Shown here piece after piece: positions 34,428-44,033 of a stretch of 64,000 nucleotides of DNA (the stretch's first letter is position 1; each line of letters opens with the position of its first letter). The stretch lies in contig NZ_CP107048.1 of NCBI RefSeq assembly GCF_025736935.1, forward strand, positions 496,001 through 560,000. Reading direction: 5' to 3'. This DNA comes from Qipengyuania sp. SS22 (GTDB lineage: Bacteria; Pseudomonadota; Alphaproteobacteria; Sphingomonadales; Sphingomonadaceae). Position numbers and translations under genes: made by a program. Under the pieces are notes generated by a model. That model saw only the letters and a list, made by a program, of their open reading frames with translations. It did no database searches and was not told where the DNA came from.

Positions 34428-36251
34428 ATGGGTGATTCACCGGACAATCCTGACGGCCTTCCGTGGGAAAGCGGGGCCGAAGAGGCCGACACGCCGAGCG
34501 TGGCGGAACTCGAGGACGCCGGACAGGAAGCGATGTTCGGCGGTGCGCCTGCTGGCGAAACCGAACAGAAGGCCGAGCCTGAGCCCGCGCCACCAACCGC
34601 TCCCGTAACCGGACCGGTTACACCCGATGCGGCGCAGCCCTATCGCGTACTGGCACGCAAATACCGCCCGCAGACCTTTGCCGAGCTGATCGGCCAAGAG
34701 GCGATGGTCCGCACTCTCGCCAATGCGATTGCGCGCGATCGGCTGGCGCATGCCTTCCTGATGACCGGGGTGCGCGGGGTCGGCAAGACCTCGACCGCGC
34801 GGCTGATCGCCAAGGCGCTCAACTGTATCGGCCCCGACGGGCAGGGTGGCCCGACGATCAGCCCCTGCGGCCAATGTGAGCCGTGCCGCGCGATTGCCGA
34901 AGGGCGCCATATCGATGTCATCGAAATGGACGCGGCAAGCCATACTGGCGTCGACGACGTGCGCGAGATTATCGAGGCGGTGCGCTATGCGGCGGTCTCG
35001 GCGCGCTACAAGATCTACATCATCGACGAAGTCCACATGCTGTCGCGCAATGCATTCAATGCGTTGCTCAAGACGCTCGAGGAGCCGCCCGCGCATGTGA
35101 AGTTCCTCTTTGCCACGACCGAAGTCGAGAAGCTGCCGGTCACCGTGCTCAGCCGCACGCAGCGTTTCGACCTGCGGCGGATTCCTGTCGAACTGCTCGA
35201 AGCGCATTTCGCGGAAATCTGCCGCAAGGAAGGCGTCGAGGCTGATGCCGAAGCGCTGCATATCGTCGCGAATGCTGCCGAAGGTTCGGTCCGCGACGGG
35301 CTTTCGATCCTCGACCAGGCGATCGCGCATGCCGATCTCGACACCGAGGGGCGCGTCAGCGCGGCGCGTGTGCGCGACATGCTCGGCCTCGCCGACAAGG
35401 GCGCACAGCGCCGCCTGTTCGGCCATATCCTCGAAGGCGAGGGTAAGGCCCTGCTGGCGGCAGTGGATGAACAATATGCGCTGGGCGTGGAACCGCTTGC
35501 GCTGATGCGCGCACAGATGGACGTCGCCCATCGTATCACCGTGGCACAGGTGTCGGGCAGCGAACCTGAAGGCGCCAGCGCCGATGAACGCGAGCAATTG
35601 GCCGAGTGGGCATCGCGCCTGCCCGCGGGTCAGTTGCATCGGTTGTGGCAATTGCTGCTCAAGGGGCACGAGGAAGTCCGGCTGGCACCCGATCCGTTGG
35701 TGGCGCTGCGCATGGCGCTGTTGCGGACACTGCATGCCGGGCAGATGCCCGATCCGGGCAAGCTGGCGAAAAAGATCGAGGCTCTGGCGGAAGCCGGACC
35801 GGCTCCAGCATCCGTGCCTGCCGGCGCGGGAGAGGCAGCGCCGACCGCCACCGCGCAACCTGATTGGCAGGGATTGGTCGACGCTATCGATGCGTCCGGC
35901 CTGTTACAGGAAGCAAGCATCATGCGCCTGCAGGTGCGCGTCGTCGAGCTTGCCGACGGCATGTTGCGCTATGGCCGCGACGGCAAGTTCACTGACGATA
36001 TCGCGCCCGTCCTGCGCGAGGCGCTGCATCGTCATACGGGCAAGCGCTGGACGGTCGAGGAAGTGGCCGGCGGTGCCGGTGCGCCCTCGCTGGTAGAGGT
36101 GATCGAAGCGGAACGCACAGCGGCTGCCGCTGCGACGCGATCGCATCCTTTGGTGAAGGCGGCATTCGATGCCTTCCCCGATGCCGAACTGATCGAAGAA
36201 GACGGCGCGCCCCCCGAGCGCCGCGAAATACCCTGGAGTAGAAAAGCATGA
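34428..36251 (+). CDS. dnaX: DNA polymerase III subunits gamma and tau
   Basis: A 607-residue clamp-loader ATPase. An acidic, Pro-rich N-terminal extension of about 70 residues precedes the family start YRVLARKYRPQTF. Walker A is GVRGVGKTST (114-123), the zinc module is CIGPD...CGQCEPC near 133-155, Walker B is IYIIDEVHMLS, and an SRT sensor follows. The tail after ~420 is Ala/Pro-rich, then a tau-like C-terminal domain. No A-rich frameshift site for a separate gamma form was seen. The stop overlaps the ybaB start. Confidence 0.95.
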   Translation: MGDSPDNPDGLPWESGAEEADTPSVAELEDAGQEAMFGGAPAGETEQKAEPEPAPPTAPVTGPVTPDAAQPYRVLARKYRPQTFAELIGQEAMVRTLANAIARDRLAHAFLMTGVRGVGKTSTARLIAKALNCIGPDGQGGPTISPCGQCEPCRAIAEGRHIDVIEMDAASHTGVDDVREIIEAVRYAAVSARYKIYIIDEVHMLSRNAFNALLKTLEEPPAHVKFLFATTEVEKLPVTVLSRTQRFDLRRIPVELLEAHFAEICRKEGVEADAEALHIVANAAEGSVRDGLSILDQAIAHADLDTEGRVSAARVRDMLGLADKGAQRRLFGHILEGEGKALLAAVDEQYALGVEPLALMRAQMDVAHRITVAQVSGSEPEGASADEREQLAEWASRLPAGQLHRLWQLLLKGHEEVRLAPDPLVALRMALLRTLHAGQMPDPGKLAKKIEALAEAGPAPASVPAGAGEAAPTATAQPDWQGLVDAIDASGLLQEASIMRLQVRVVELADGMLRYGRDGKFTDDIAPVLREALHRHTGKRWTVEEVAGGAGAPSLVEVIEAERTAAAAATRSHPLVKAAFDAFPDAELIEEDGAPPERREIPWSRKA

Positions 36252-36583
36252 ATATGGAAGAAATGCTCGCGCAGGCACAGAAGGCCGCAGAGACGATCCA
36301 GAAGCAGATGGGCGATGCGCAGACCAAGCTTGATGATATCGAAGTCGAGGGTTCGGCCGGCGGCGGACTGGTCAAGGTGCGCGCGACTGCGCGCGGACGC
36401 ATCCTTGGTGTTGCGATCGACGATAGCCTGATGAAGCCCGAAGAAAAGCAAATGGTCGAAGATCTCGTCACCGCAGCGTTCAACGATGCGCGCGACCGGG
36501 CCGATCGCGTTTCGGCCGAAGAAATGAACAAGATCCAGCAGGACGTGGGCTTGCCGCCCGGTTTCAAACTGCCGGGCATGTAA
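36248..36583 (+). CDS. YbaB/EbfC family nucleoid-associated protein
   Basis: A 111-residue DNA-binding protein: a helical N-terminus (MEEMLAQAQKAAETIQKQMGDAQ), then IEVEGSAGGGLVKVRATARG and a C-terminal helix with NDARDRADRVSAEEMNKI. The family usually sits between dnaX and recR. Here the dnaX overlap (ATGA) is kept but recR does not follow. Two Met codons open the frame (36248, 36254). Confidence 0.95.
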   Translation: MNMEEMLAQAQKAAETIQKQMGDAQTKLDDIEVEGSAGGGLVKVRATARGRILGVAIDDSLMKPEEKQMVEDLVTAAFNDARDRADRVSAEEMNKIQQDVGLPPGFKLPGM

Positions 36584-36693
36584 GCCGGGCAAGCCCGGCG
36601 TGCTTAGCGTCCAGTGAGGCGAACTTTCCCAGGCGCCGGTCGAAGAAATGGCCGGATCATCCCCTCACTCCATCGATTCGCTAAGGCGTGTAT

Positions 36694-36888
36694 TCACACT
36701 TGGCGGGGATGCGCGCACCTGCCTTCGTTTGAGTCGCGATTGCTATCGAAGGGGCGCCAACCCTGCTTGTCGCGGATCATCGGCGTCTGACATCGCTCGC
36801 AATTTGTGCGAAAATTCATGCCGTCGTCCCAAACGCGGCGGCGGTTCACGCGGTGACCAACCACATTGCATATTACAATGTCGATCAT
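36694..36888 (-). CDS. Small Cys-containing protein, unknown function
   Basis: A 64-residue basic protein with a CNVVGHRVNRRRVW start, then a CERC pair (C30, C33) followed by PMIRDKQGWRPFD, and a late Cys at 58. C7, H12, C30 and C33 could bind zinc. The ATG at 36888 lies 8 nt after a clean GGGGAG, which supports a real gene and fixes the start inside a longer 97-residue frame. It occupies the otherwise empty 490-bp interval between ybaB and lon, on the opposite strand. No family assigned. Confidence 0.65.
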   Translation of the reverse strand: MIDIVICNVVGHRVNRRRVWDDGMNFRTNCERCQTPMIRDKQGWRPFDSNRDSNEGRCAHPRQV

Positions 36889-37077
36889 TGCATTCACTCC
36901 CCAAGGAAATCTCTGATCCTCTTCCCGAGCGGCTGCACCGGTAACCTTGGTTAACGTCGATTGATTGTAACCCCGCGCCATCCACATGACTTTGGGACCC
37001 GGCGTTGCGTTGCGGGACAGGGCTCACCATATTCCTTTTCGAACGGCCACAGATGGCTTCGATTTGGAATTTGATTG

Positions 37078-39465
37078 ATGACCCAGACCTATCCCCTCCT
37101 TCCCCTGCGCGACATCGTGGTGTTCCCCGGCATGGTGGTCCCGCTGTTTGTCGGCCGGGACAAGTCGGTGGCCGCGCTCGAAGCCGCGATGGAAGGCAGC
37201 AAAGACATCTTCCTCCTCGCGCAGCTTGATCCCGGATGCGACGATCCGGAACGCGACGACCTGTTCGATGTCGGCGTGGTGGCGCAGGTCCTGCAATTGC
37301 TCAAACTTCCCGACGGGACCGTTCGGGTGCTCGTCCAGGGCAGTTCGCGCGCGCAGCTCGAGCAGCTGAGCGAACGCGGCGAACATGTCGAAGCGGCAGT
37401 TTTGATGAACGATGCGGTGACCGCTTCGGGCAGCGAAGTCGTGGCGATGATGCGCCAGGTGGTCGAACAGTTCGGCGAATACGCCAAGCTCAACAAGAAG
37501 CTTGGCGAGGAAGCCGCCGAACAGCTTGGCGATATCGACGACGCCGGTGAACTGGCCGACACGATTGCCGCGGCGATCAATGCCAAGGTATCCGACAAGC
37601 AGGCGCTGCTGGTCGAGAAGGATCCGCTCAAGCGGCTCGAAATGGTTATGTCCTTTATGGAGGGCGAACTGTCGGTGCTGCAGGTCGAGCGCCGTATCCG
37701 TGGCCGGGTGAAGCGGCAGATGGAGAAGACCCAGCGCGAATATTACCTCAACGAGCAACTGAAGGCGATCCAGAACGAGCTTGGCGGCGACGAGGACGGC
37801 AGCAATGAGATTGCCGAACTGACCGAGAAGATCGGCAAGACCAAGCTCAGCAAGGAAGCGCGCGAAAAGGCCGAGGCCGAGCTCAAGAAGCTCAAAGCGA
37901 TGCAGCCGATGAGCGCCGAGGCGACTGTCATCCGCAACTACCTCGACGTTCTGCTCGGGTTGCCCTGGGGCAAGAAGAGCAAGGTCAAGAAAGACATTGG
38001 CGAAGCGCAGCAGGTGCTCGATGCCGATCATTACGGGCTCGAGAAGGTCAAGGACCGGATCATCGAATATCTCGCGGTGCAGGCGCGCACGCGCAAGCTG
38101 AAGGGGCCGATCCTGTGCCTCGTCGGCCCGCCGGGCGTCGGCAAGACCTCGCTCGGCAAGAGCATCGCCAAGGCGACCGGCCGCGAGTTCGTGCGTCAGT
38201 CGCTGGGCGGTGTGCGCGACGAAGCAGAAATCCGCGGCCACCGGCGCACCTATATCGGTTCACTGCCGGGCAAGATCGTCACTAATTTAAAGAAGGCGGG
38301 CAAAATCAACCCGCTGTTCCTGCTCGACGAGATCGACAAGCTGGGCCAGGATTTCCGCGGCGATCCGGCATCGGCGCTGCTCGAGGTGCTCGACCCCGAA
38401 CAGAACAGCAAGTTCCAGGATCACTATCTCGAGCTCGACCTCGATTTGTCGGACATCATGTTCGTCACCACGGCGAACAGCCTGAACCTGCCGCAGGCCT
38501 TGCTCGACCGGATGGAGATCATCCGGCTGGAAGGCTACACTGAGGACGAGAAGGTCGAGATTGCCAAGCGTCACCTGTTGCCCAAGCAGATCGGCGAGCA
38601 TGGCCTGAAGGCCGGCGAATTCGAACTGACCGAGGATGGCCTGCGCGACCTGATCCGCTATTACACGCGCGAGGCGGGCGTCCGCACGCTCGAGCGTGAA
38701 CTGGCACGGCTGGCACGCAAGAGCCTGCGCAAGATCCTCGAAAAGGAAGTCGAGAGCGTCACGATCACTCCCGACAACCTCAGTGACTTTGCCGGAGTGC
38801 GCAAGTTCAAGCACGGCATGGGTGAGGACGAGGCGCAGGTCGGCGCGGTCACCGGTCTGGCGTGGACCGAGGTGGGCGGCGAATTGCTCACCATCGAAAG
38901 CGTCACCACGACGGGCAAGGGCGAAATCAAGACGACCGGCAAGCTGGGCGAAGTGATGAACGAAAGCGTCGCCGCGGCTTTCAGCTTCGTGAAGGCGCGC
39001 GCGCCGCATTACGGTATTAAGCCGAGCCTGTTCCACCGCCGCAATATCCATATCCACCTCCCCGAAGGCGCGGTGCCCAAGGACGGGCCGAGCGCGGGTG
39101 TGGGCATGGTCACCTCGATCGTCTCGACGCTGTCCGGTGTTCCGGTTCGGCCCGATGTGGCGATGACCGGCGAAGTGACGCTACGCGGCCGCGTGCTGGC
39201 GATCGGCGGACTTAAGGAAAAGCTGCTTGCAGCTTTGCGGGGCGGGATCAAGAAGGTCCTCATTCCCGAGGAGAACGTGAAGGATCTCGCCGAGATCCCC
39301 GGCAATGTGAAGGACGGACTGGAAATCATCCCGGTCAGCCATGTCGACGAGGTGCTCGCGCAGGCACTGTGCAGCGTGCCCGAACCAATCGAATGGACCG
39401 AGGCCGACGATCTCGCGAGCCAGCCGAGCCACGCACATCCAGCCCCGCTGCCGACTGCGCATTAA
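37078..39465 (+). CDS. lon: ATP-dependent protease La (Lon)
   Basis: A 795-residue cytosolic AAA+ serine protease that degrades misfolded and regulatory proteins. N-terminal substrate domain ([19 protein letters not shown]), coiled-coil middle, Walker [10 protein letters not shown] near 351-359, Walker [11 protein letters not shown]. The protease domain has Ser672 in PKDGPSAG and the catalytic Lys in GGLKEK (K715). The frame has a TTG at 37075 directly followed by an ATG at 37078; the ATG is used. HU follows 250 bp downstream. Confidence 0.97.
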   Translation: MTQTYPLLPLRDIVVFPGMVVPLFVGRDKSVAALEAAMEGSKDIFLLAQLDPGCDDPERDDLFDVGVVAQVLQLLKLPDGTVRVLVQGSSRAQLEQLSERGEHVEAAVLMNDAVTASGSEVVAMMRQVVEQFGEYAKLNKKLGEEAAEQLGDIDDAGELADTIAAAINAKVSDKQALLVEKDPLKRLEMVMSFMEGELSVLQVERRIRGRVKRQMEKTQREYYLNEQLKAIQNELGGDEDGSNEIAELTEKIGKTKLSKEAREKAEAELKKLKAMQPMSAEATVIRNYLDVLLGLPWGKKSKVKKDIGEAQQVLDADHYGLEKVKDRIIEYLAVQARTRKLKGPILCLVGPPGVGKTSLGKSIAKATGREFVRQSLGGVRDEAEIRGHRRTYIGSLPGKIVTNLKKAGKINPLFLLDEIDKLGQDFRGDPASALLEVLDPEQNSKFQDHYLELDLDLSDIMFVTTANSLNLPQALLDRMEIIRLEGYTEDEKVEIAKRHLLPKQIGEHGLKAGEFELTEDGLRDLIRYYTREAGVRTLERELARLARKSLRKILEKEVESVTITPDNLSDFAGVRKFKHGMGEDEAQVGAVTGLAWTEVGGELLTIESVTTTGKGEIKTTGKLGEVMNESVAAAFSFVKARAPHYGIKPSLFHRRNIHIHLPEGAVPKDGPSAGVGMVTSIVSTLSGVPVRPDVAMTGEVTLRGRVLAIGGLKEKLLAALRGGIKKVLIPEENVKDLAEIPGNVKDGLEIIPVSHVDEVLAQALCSVPEPIEWTEADDLASQPSHAHPAPLPTAH

Positions 39466-39623
39466 CAAAAGATGTGCTGCATTGCAGCGACTCGGACAGG
39501 CTCTGCGGTATGCCGGGGCCTGTCCTGCCGTTGCAGACCGCGCATCCGAATGGTGAATGAGTGCTTCACCCTGAAATTAACCGCTTCAGCTTCGGAAGTC
39601 GCCGTTTTTAGCCGAATTTGCCT

Positions 39624-39652
39624 TTGACAGTGCGGGCAAAAAACTCTCAATT
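39624..39652 (+). promoter_or_regulatory. Candidate sigma-70 promoter of the HU gene
   Basis: TTGACA (39624-39629), a 17-nt spacer, then TCAATT (39647-39652), about 65 bp before the HU start codon. The -35 is perfect and the spacing ideal; the -10 is poor. It lies in the 252-bp gap after lon, which holds no other gene. Confidence 0.45.
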
Positions 39653-39717
39653 TGTGCGTCTTCGCCGAGGCGATTCAGCCAATACGATTTCCTGATAAGA
39701 ACAAGGGGGTTTTCCTG

Positions 39718-39990
39718 ATGAATAAGAACGACCTGATTAGCGCAGTTTCCGATTCCAGCGGCCTTTCCAAGAGCGATGCAGCCAGCGCCGTCGAAGGCGT
39801 GTTCGATGCCATCACCAAGGCCCTGTCGAGCGGCGACGAAGTGCGCCTGGTCGGCTTCGGCACGTTTTCGGTAGCCAAGCGCAAGGCCTCGACTGGCCGC
39901 AACCCGCGTACCGGTGAACCGATGACGATCAAGGCATCCAACCAGCCCAAGTTCAAGGCTGGCAAGGGTCTCAAGGACGCAGTCAACTAA
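39718..39990 (+). CDS. DNA-binding protein HU
   Basis: A 90-residue histone-like protein: MNKNDLISAVSDSSGLSK, the saddle and arm with VRLVGFGTFSVAKRKASTGRNPRTGE (two blocks) and a C-terminal FKAGKGLKDAVN. The start at 39718 gives the standard N-terminus; the longer frame adds 22 residues that overlap the promoter. Its position after lon is the classical lon-hupB order. A strong terminator ends the transcript 60 bp downstream. Confidence 0.96.
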   Translation: MNKNDLISAVSDSSGLSKSDAASAVEGVFDAITKALSSGDEVRLVGFGTFSVAKRKASTGRNPRTGEPMTIKASNQPKFKAGKGLKDAVN

Positions 39991-40049
39991 GCCGGTTTTC
40001 CTCACCGGAGCATCGCCACGCCTCGCGGTGCGACAACGGGATCGAACTT

Positions 40050-40084
40050 CGCCGCGCATTCCAACCCGGAATGCGCGGCGTTTT
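40050..40084 (+). terminator. Rho-independent terminator of the HU gene
   Basis: A perfect 13-bp stem CGCCGCGCATTCC (40050-40062) / GGAATGCGCGGCG (40068-40080) with a 5-nt loop and TTTT (40081-40084). It also separates HU from the convergent lipoprotein gene ending at 40093. Confidence 0.9.
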
Positions 40085-40092
40085 CGTATCGA

Positions 40093-40926
40093 TCAGTCGA
40101 AGGCGATCAGCGCGGTCGGTGCCTGCTGCGTTGTCGGTCCTATTTTCCACGAGAGCGACTGGCCCGCAGCATGCGGGGCAGGGCCTTCGTCGGTATTGTT
40201 GGCCAGCACGCGGCCATCGGTCACGATGGTGAAGGTCCCTTCGGGCATGACGATCTGCGGAATTTCCCCGCCTTCATCGGCTTCGGCCATGGCTGCCATC
40301 GCCGCCAGCGAGCCGCCACCAAACATCGGATTGGTGTCTTGTTGCCGGCTGAAGCCTGGCGCATCGACGCGGACTTGCGCCCCATCGCGCAGGTTGATGC
40401 TGACAAACGCATTGGCGGCCAGCATCCCCTCGATCGTGGGGAAGGTGAAGTCATGTGTGAGGGTGCCGGAGATGGCGAACGCCACGTCGAACACGCCATC
40501 GCCCTTATAGGTAACCCGCTGCCAACCGCGCTGGCGTTCGAGCCGTGCGGCCAGCTCCTGTGCCGCTTGCGGGTCCGCCGGATCGATGCCGCCCATGACG
40601 GCGCGCATCTTCTCGGCCTCGCGGGCCTGTTCGGCGCGGCGATCCTCTGCCCCTGCGTCCCATTCCGCCTGTTGCTCGGCAATCTCCGCCTCCGAACATT
40701 CGGCCATTTCGAAATCGGCGTCATAACATTCCGCGACGAAGCTTTCGTCGCTGTTGTTGGCCATGTCGGCAAGCCTGCTCAGCGCGAGCATCTGGATTTC
40801 ACCATCGTAGGTGAAGGCGAACTCGTCATCGGCGAACAGCTTCAATTCGCTGGTGAACTTGCCGGGTGACAACAGACAGCCGGCTAGCAGCAGCGGAGCC
40901 AGCAAAGCGATCAGAATGCGTTTCAT
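40093..40926 (-). CDS. Predicted lipoprotein, unknown function
   Basis: A 277-residue protein with a lipoprotein signal, MKRILIALLAPLLLAGC: lipobox LAGC, Cys17 lipidated. The mature part begins LLSPGKFTSELKLFADDEFAFTYDGEI. It has a charged helical middle (EIAEQQAEWDAGAEDRRAEQ) with two cysteines (EC near 63 and 69), then a beta-rich C-terminus. No family recognised. The start at 40926 is set by the lipobox; the longer frame to 41133 runs antisense into rlmB. Probably co-transcribed with rlmB upstream. Confidence 0.75.
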   Translation of the reverse strand: MKRILIALLAPLLLAGCLLSPGKFTSELKLFADDEFAFTYDGEIQMLALSRLADMANNSDESFVAECYDADFEMAECSEAEIAEQQAEWDAGAEDRRAEQAREAEKMRAVMGGIDPADPQAAQELAARLERQRGWQRVTYKGDGVFDVAFAISGTLTHDFTFPTIEGMLAANAFVSINLRDGAQVRVDAPGFSRQQDTNPMFGGGSLAAMAAMAEADEGGEIPQIVMPEGTFTIVTDGRVLANNTDEGPAPHAAGQSLSWKIGPTTQQAPTALIAFD

Positions 40927-40951
40927 ATGGTTTCCCCCCATTCGAATACAT

Positions 40952-41740
40952 CTACCTCGTGGCGACGGCGTAAAGCGCGATCGCGCCGGCATTCGAGACA
41001 TTGAGGCTCTCGATCTGGTCGCCGATCGGCAGCTTGGCCAGCGCATCGCAATGCGATTCGATATTCTGTCGCATGCCTTCGCCTTCCGCGCCCAGCACCA
41101 GCGCAACCGGCCCCGCCGGCAGCGCGTCTGCAAGCGTTGCCTCTGCCGCGCCGGTCAGGCCGATACGCCAATATCCGGCCTCGGCAATCTGTTCGAGCGC
41201 GCGAGCGAGATTGATCACGCGGACCCAGGGTACGGTCTCGAGCGCACCCGATGCGGATTTGGCGATCACCCCGCCTTCGGGCGGCGCATGGCGATCCTGC
41301 GTGACCAGCGCCGCTGCCCCGAAAGCCGCAGCCGAGCGCAAGATCGCGCCGACATTATGCGGATCGGTAACCTGATCGAGCACGATGATCGGGCGGGTGG
41401 GTTCGCTGTCGAGCACCTCGTCGAGATGGATGTCCTCCAGCGCGGCACATTCGAGCACCAGCCCCTGGTGCGGGGCATCCTTGGCGACCATCCGGGCCAG
41501 ATCGGCGACATCGGCATATTCGATCGGGAAGTCGGCGGGCAGTTCGCCATCAAGCGTGTCGATCGCTTCGCGCGTCGCCCACAGCTTCTGGTGGACCCGG
41601 TCGGGGTTCTTGAGCGCGGCTTCCACCGCATGGCGCCCCCACAGCCGGACCTGCCCGGTGCTCGCGCGCCCGCTGCCCCGGCCACCCTTCATTCGTCCTG
41701 CCCGTCCACGGAGCGCGCGCCTGCGTTCGCCTTTGGCCAT
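40952..41740 (-). CDS. rlmB: 23S rRNA (guanosine-2'-O-)-methyltransferase RlmB (SpoU family)
   Basis: A 262-residue SPOUT methyltransferase. A basic N-terminal tail (KGERRRALRGRAGRMKGGRG) precedes LWGRHAVEAALKNP and the substrate-binding domain. The SpoU motifs follow: VLDQVTDPHNVGAILRSAAAFG, LVLGAEGEGM and IESLNVSNAGAIALY, which form the knot and SAM site. It is expected to methylate G2251 of 23S rRNA. The start at 41740 excludes 17 weak residues. The lipoprotein gene lies 25 bp downstream. Confidence 0.93.
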   Translation of the reverse strand: MAKGERRRALRGRAGRMKGGRGSGRASTGQVRLWGRHAVEAALKNPDRVHQKLWATREAIDTLDGELPADFPIEYADVADLARMVAKDAPHQGLVLECAALEDIHLDEVLDSEPTRPIIVLDQVTDPHNVGAILRSAAAFGAAALVTQDRHAPPEGGVIAKSASGALETVPWVRVINLARALEQIAEAGYWRIGLTGAAEATLADALPAGPVALVLGAEGEGMRQNIESHCDALAKLPIGDQIESLNVSNAGAIALYAVATR

Positions 41741-41882
41741 CAAATTCGTCCTGTCTGCATCATTGGTTGCGGCCTGTGCCAGCGAGGGCATTGACAGGCA
41801 AGCATCGCTTCGCCAAAGGGGCGCCTCTCGGCACGGGGTCGGCTTGTCGATCCCTCGATTTCCTCAGTGAAATGGCCCGTGT

Positions 41883-41968
41883 GGACAGGTGGCCGAGTGG
41901 TTAAAGGCAGCAGACTGTAAATCTGCCCGCGCAAGCGTACGCTGGTTCGAATCCAGCCCTGTCCACCA
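41883..41968 (+). tRNA. tRNA-Tyr (anticodon GTA)
   Basis: An 86-nt class II tRNA on the plus strand. Acceptor GGACAGG/CCTGTCC, discriminator A, encoded CCA, anticodon GTA within CTGTAAA, and a long variable arm (CCGCGCAAGCGTACG). Confidence 0.97.
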
Positions 41969-42039
41969 CCGCCATCCCTTCGAATACTCTCATACCCTCT
42001 GACGCTGTCGGTCACCCCGGCGGCAAGCGGTGATCGAAG

Positions 42040-42750
42040 TTAGCCCGCGCGTAGCTCGAGGTCGGCGCGGTCGCGGAGGATGATTTCGCGGCGCGAGGGG
42101 AGTTCGATTGCCCCGTCGCTTCGCAGGCGGGTCAATTGGCGGCTGACCGTTTCTATCGTGAGGCCAAGCACATCGGCGATCTGCTGCCGTGACACGGGTA
42201 GGGTCAGGCTCGTCTGTTTGCCCGGAACGCCGTTGCCCAGCCGGTCGGCCATTTCGAGCAGGAAGCTGGCGACCTTCTGTTCGGCATTCATGCGGCCGAG
42301 CAGCAGCATCCAGCGCCGGGTCCGGTCGAGTTCGCTGAGCGTGCGTTCGAGCAATTTGTGTTCGAGGCGCGGATGCTCGCGTGCGAAATGGTCGAAGTCC
42401 GCGCGTTCGAACACACAGATTTGCGCCTCCGTCAGCGCCTCGACGCCATAAGGCGTGATTTTTCCGAAGGGGCGGCCGAGGAAATCGGAGGGATAGACCA
42501 GACCGAGGATCTGCTCCTTGCCATCGGCCGAGTGCGACGAGAGTTTGAGCACGCCCTCGATCACATTGGCGACCAGCACCGCCTCGTCACCTTCCCACAT
42601 CAGCTGTTCGCCCGCTGCCAGGGTGCGGCGCCGTCCGATGGTGTTGAGCATGTCGATCTCGCGCTCGTCCAGCTCGGCGCAGATCGCGCGGTTGCGAATG
42701 GCGCAGCTATCGCAAAAGTTGCGGGCGCGCGAGGGCTGCATATCGTGCAT
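42040..42750 (-). CDS. fnrL: FNR-family oxygen-sensing regulator (FnrL-like)
   Basis: A 236-residue Crp/Fnr regulator. The four cysteines for a [4Fe-4S] cluster are present: C13, C16 and C24 in NFCDSCAIRNRAIC, and C112 in QICVFERADF. A cyclic-nucleotide-like beta barrel follows, then a long dimer helix and the C-terminal HTH SRQQIADVLGLTIETVSRQL, with the ETVSRQ recognition pattern of FNR. Predicted to switch genes on at low oxygen. Two Met starts are possible (42750, 42741). No clear TTGAT-N4-ATCAA box was found at nearby promoters. Confidence 0.92.
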   Translation of the reverse strand: MHDMQPSRARNFCDSCAIRNRAICAELDEREIDMLNTIGRRRTLAAGEQLMWEGDEAVLVANVIEGVLKLSSHSADGKEQILGLVYPSDFLGRPFGKITPYGVEALTEAQICVFERADFDHFAREHPRLEHKLLERTLSELDRTRRWMLLLGRMNAEQKVASFLLEMADRLGNGVPGKQTSLTLPVSRQQIADVLGLTIETVSRQLTRLRSDGAIELPSRREIILRDRADLELRAG

Positions 42751-42851
42751 GCCGCCAGCAGTATCGGGTGCCCGCCGCGATGCCAAGGCATGTCTGCGCC
42801 GCGGCAGGGGCGAAACTTGCGGGATGGCCGGAGCCGGACTAACCAGCCGGG

Positions 42852-43994
42852 ATGAGTCACGATAGCAATATGACCGGGCGCCCCGTCATCTCCTCCACCG
42901 GGCTATTCACGCCTGAAGAAACGATCACCAACGAAGAGCTCGTCGAAAGCTACAATCGCTACGTCGAGATATTCAACACCGACAATGCGGAGGCCATTGC
43001 ATCGGGGGAAGTCGATGCGCTTCAGCCCAGTTCGGTCGAATTCATCGAAAAGGCGAGCGGAATCAAGGCGCGCCATGTAATGACCAAGGCGCCCATCCTC
43101 GATCCGGAAATCATGGCGCCGCGGCTGCGCGAGCGGTCGAACGACGAACTGTCGGTGATGGCGGAGATCGGCGTAAAGGCGGCGCGGCAGGCGCTCGAGC
43201 GGGCGGGCCGCGATGTTGCGGATGTCGATGCGGTGCTGTGCGCGGCGTCCAACATGGAACGCGGCTACCCGGCGATGGCGATCGAAATCCAGCAGGTGCT
43301 GGGCATCGACGGCTTCGGCTTCGATATGAATGTCGCCTGCTCCTCGGCGACCTTCGGCATCCAGACCGCGGCCGACTATATCCGTTCGGGCAACGCCAGA
43401 AGCGTGCTCGTGGTTAGCCCGGAGATTACCAGCGGCCATCTCAACTGGCGCGATCGCGACAGCCATTTCATCTTTGGCGATGTGGCCACGGCGGTGCTGG
43501 TCGAAGATGTCGCTGTGGCGCCCAAGGAGCATTGGGACATTCTCGGTACGCGGCTGAAGACGGTGTTCTCGAACAACATCCGCAACAATTTCGGCTTCCT
43601 CAACCGCGCTTCGCCCGAGGGTGAGGGCAAGCCGGACAAGTTATTCGTCCAGGAAGGCCGCAAGGTGTTCAAGGAAGTCGTCCCCATGGTGGCCGAGATG
43701 ATCGTCACCGAAGCCGAGAGGCTGGGCATCGAACCGCAGGCGCTGAGGCGGCTGTGGCTGCACCAGGCCAATGCCGGGATGAACCGCCTGATCGCACAGC
43801 GCGTGCTGGGCCACGAGGCCACGCCGGACGAGAGTCCGACGGTGCTCGATACCTATGCGAACACGTCGAGCGCGGGTTCAATCATCGCGTTCCACAAGCA
43901 TAATGAAGACCTTGCCGCAGGTGATACGGGGCTGATTTGCAGCTTCGGCGCGGGCTATTCGGCGGGTGCGGTGTTCGTGCGCAAGGTGGCATAA
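42852..43994 (+). CDS. Beta-ketoacyl-ACP synthase III-like protein (long FabH form)
   Basis: A 380-residue thiolase-fold condensing enzyme with the FabH triad: Cys163 in NVACSSATFG, His304 in LHQANAGMN, Asn337 in TYANTSSAGS. It is about 60 residues longer than E. coli FabH, mainly through an N-terminal insert (VESYNRYVEIFNTDNAEAI region). It resembles, from memory, the long FabH2 type of Pseudomonas (PA3286-like), which feeds medium-chain acyl-CoA into fatty acid synthesis. That role is an inference. Divergent from fnrL, which could place it under oxygen control. Confidence 0.87.
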   Translation: MSHDSNMTGRPVISSTGLFTPEETITNEELVESYNRYVEIFNTDNAEAIASGEVDALQPSSVEFIEKASGIKARHVMTKAPILDPEIMAPRLRERSNDELSVMAEIGVKAARQALERAGRDVADVDAVLCAASNMERGYPAMAIEIQQVLGIDGFGFDMNVACSSATFGIQTAADYIRSGNARSVLVVSPEITSGHLNWRDRDSHFIFGDVATAVLVEDVAVAPKEHWDILGTRLKTVFSNNIRNNFGFLNRASPEGEGKPDKLFVQEGRKVFKEVVPMVAEMIVTEAERLGIEPQALRRLWLHQANAGMNRLIAQRVLGHEATPDESPTVLDTYANTSSAGSIIAFHKHNEDLAAGDTGLICSFGAGYSAGAVFVRKVA

Positions 43995-44033
43995 CATCTT
44001 GTGACTGCTGGCCGCAGGCCCTACGTGGCCGAC

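Noticed and set aside
36584..36599. GCCGGG/CCCGGC hairpin just after ybaB as a terminator
   Set aside because: Only 6 bp and no T run on either strand, so termination is not supported.
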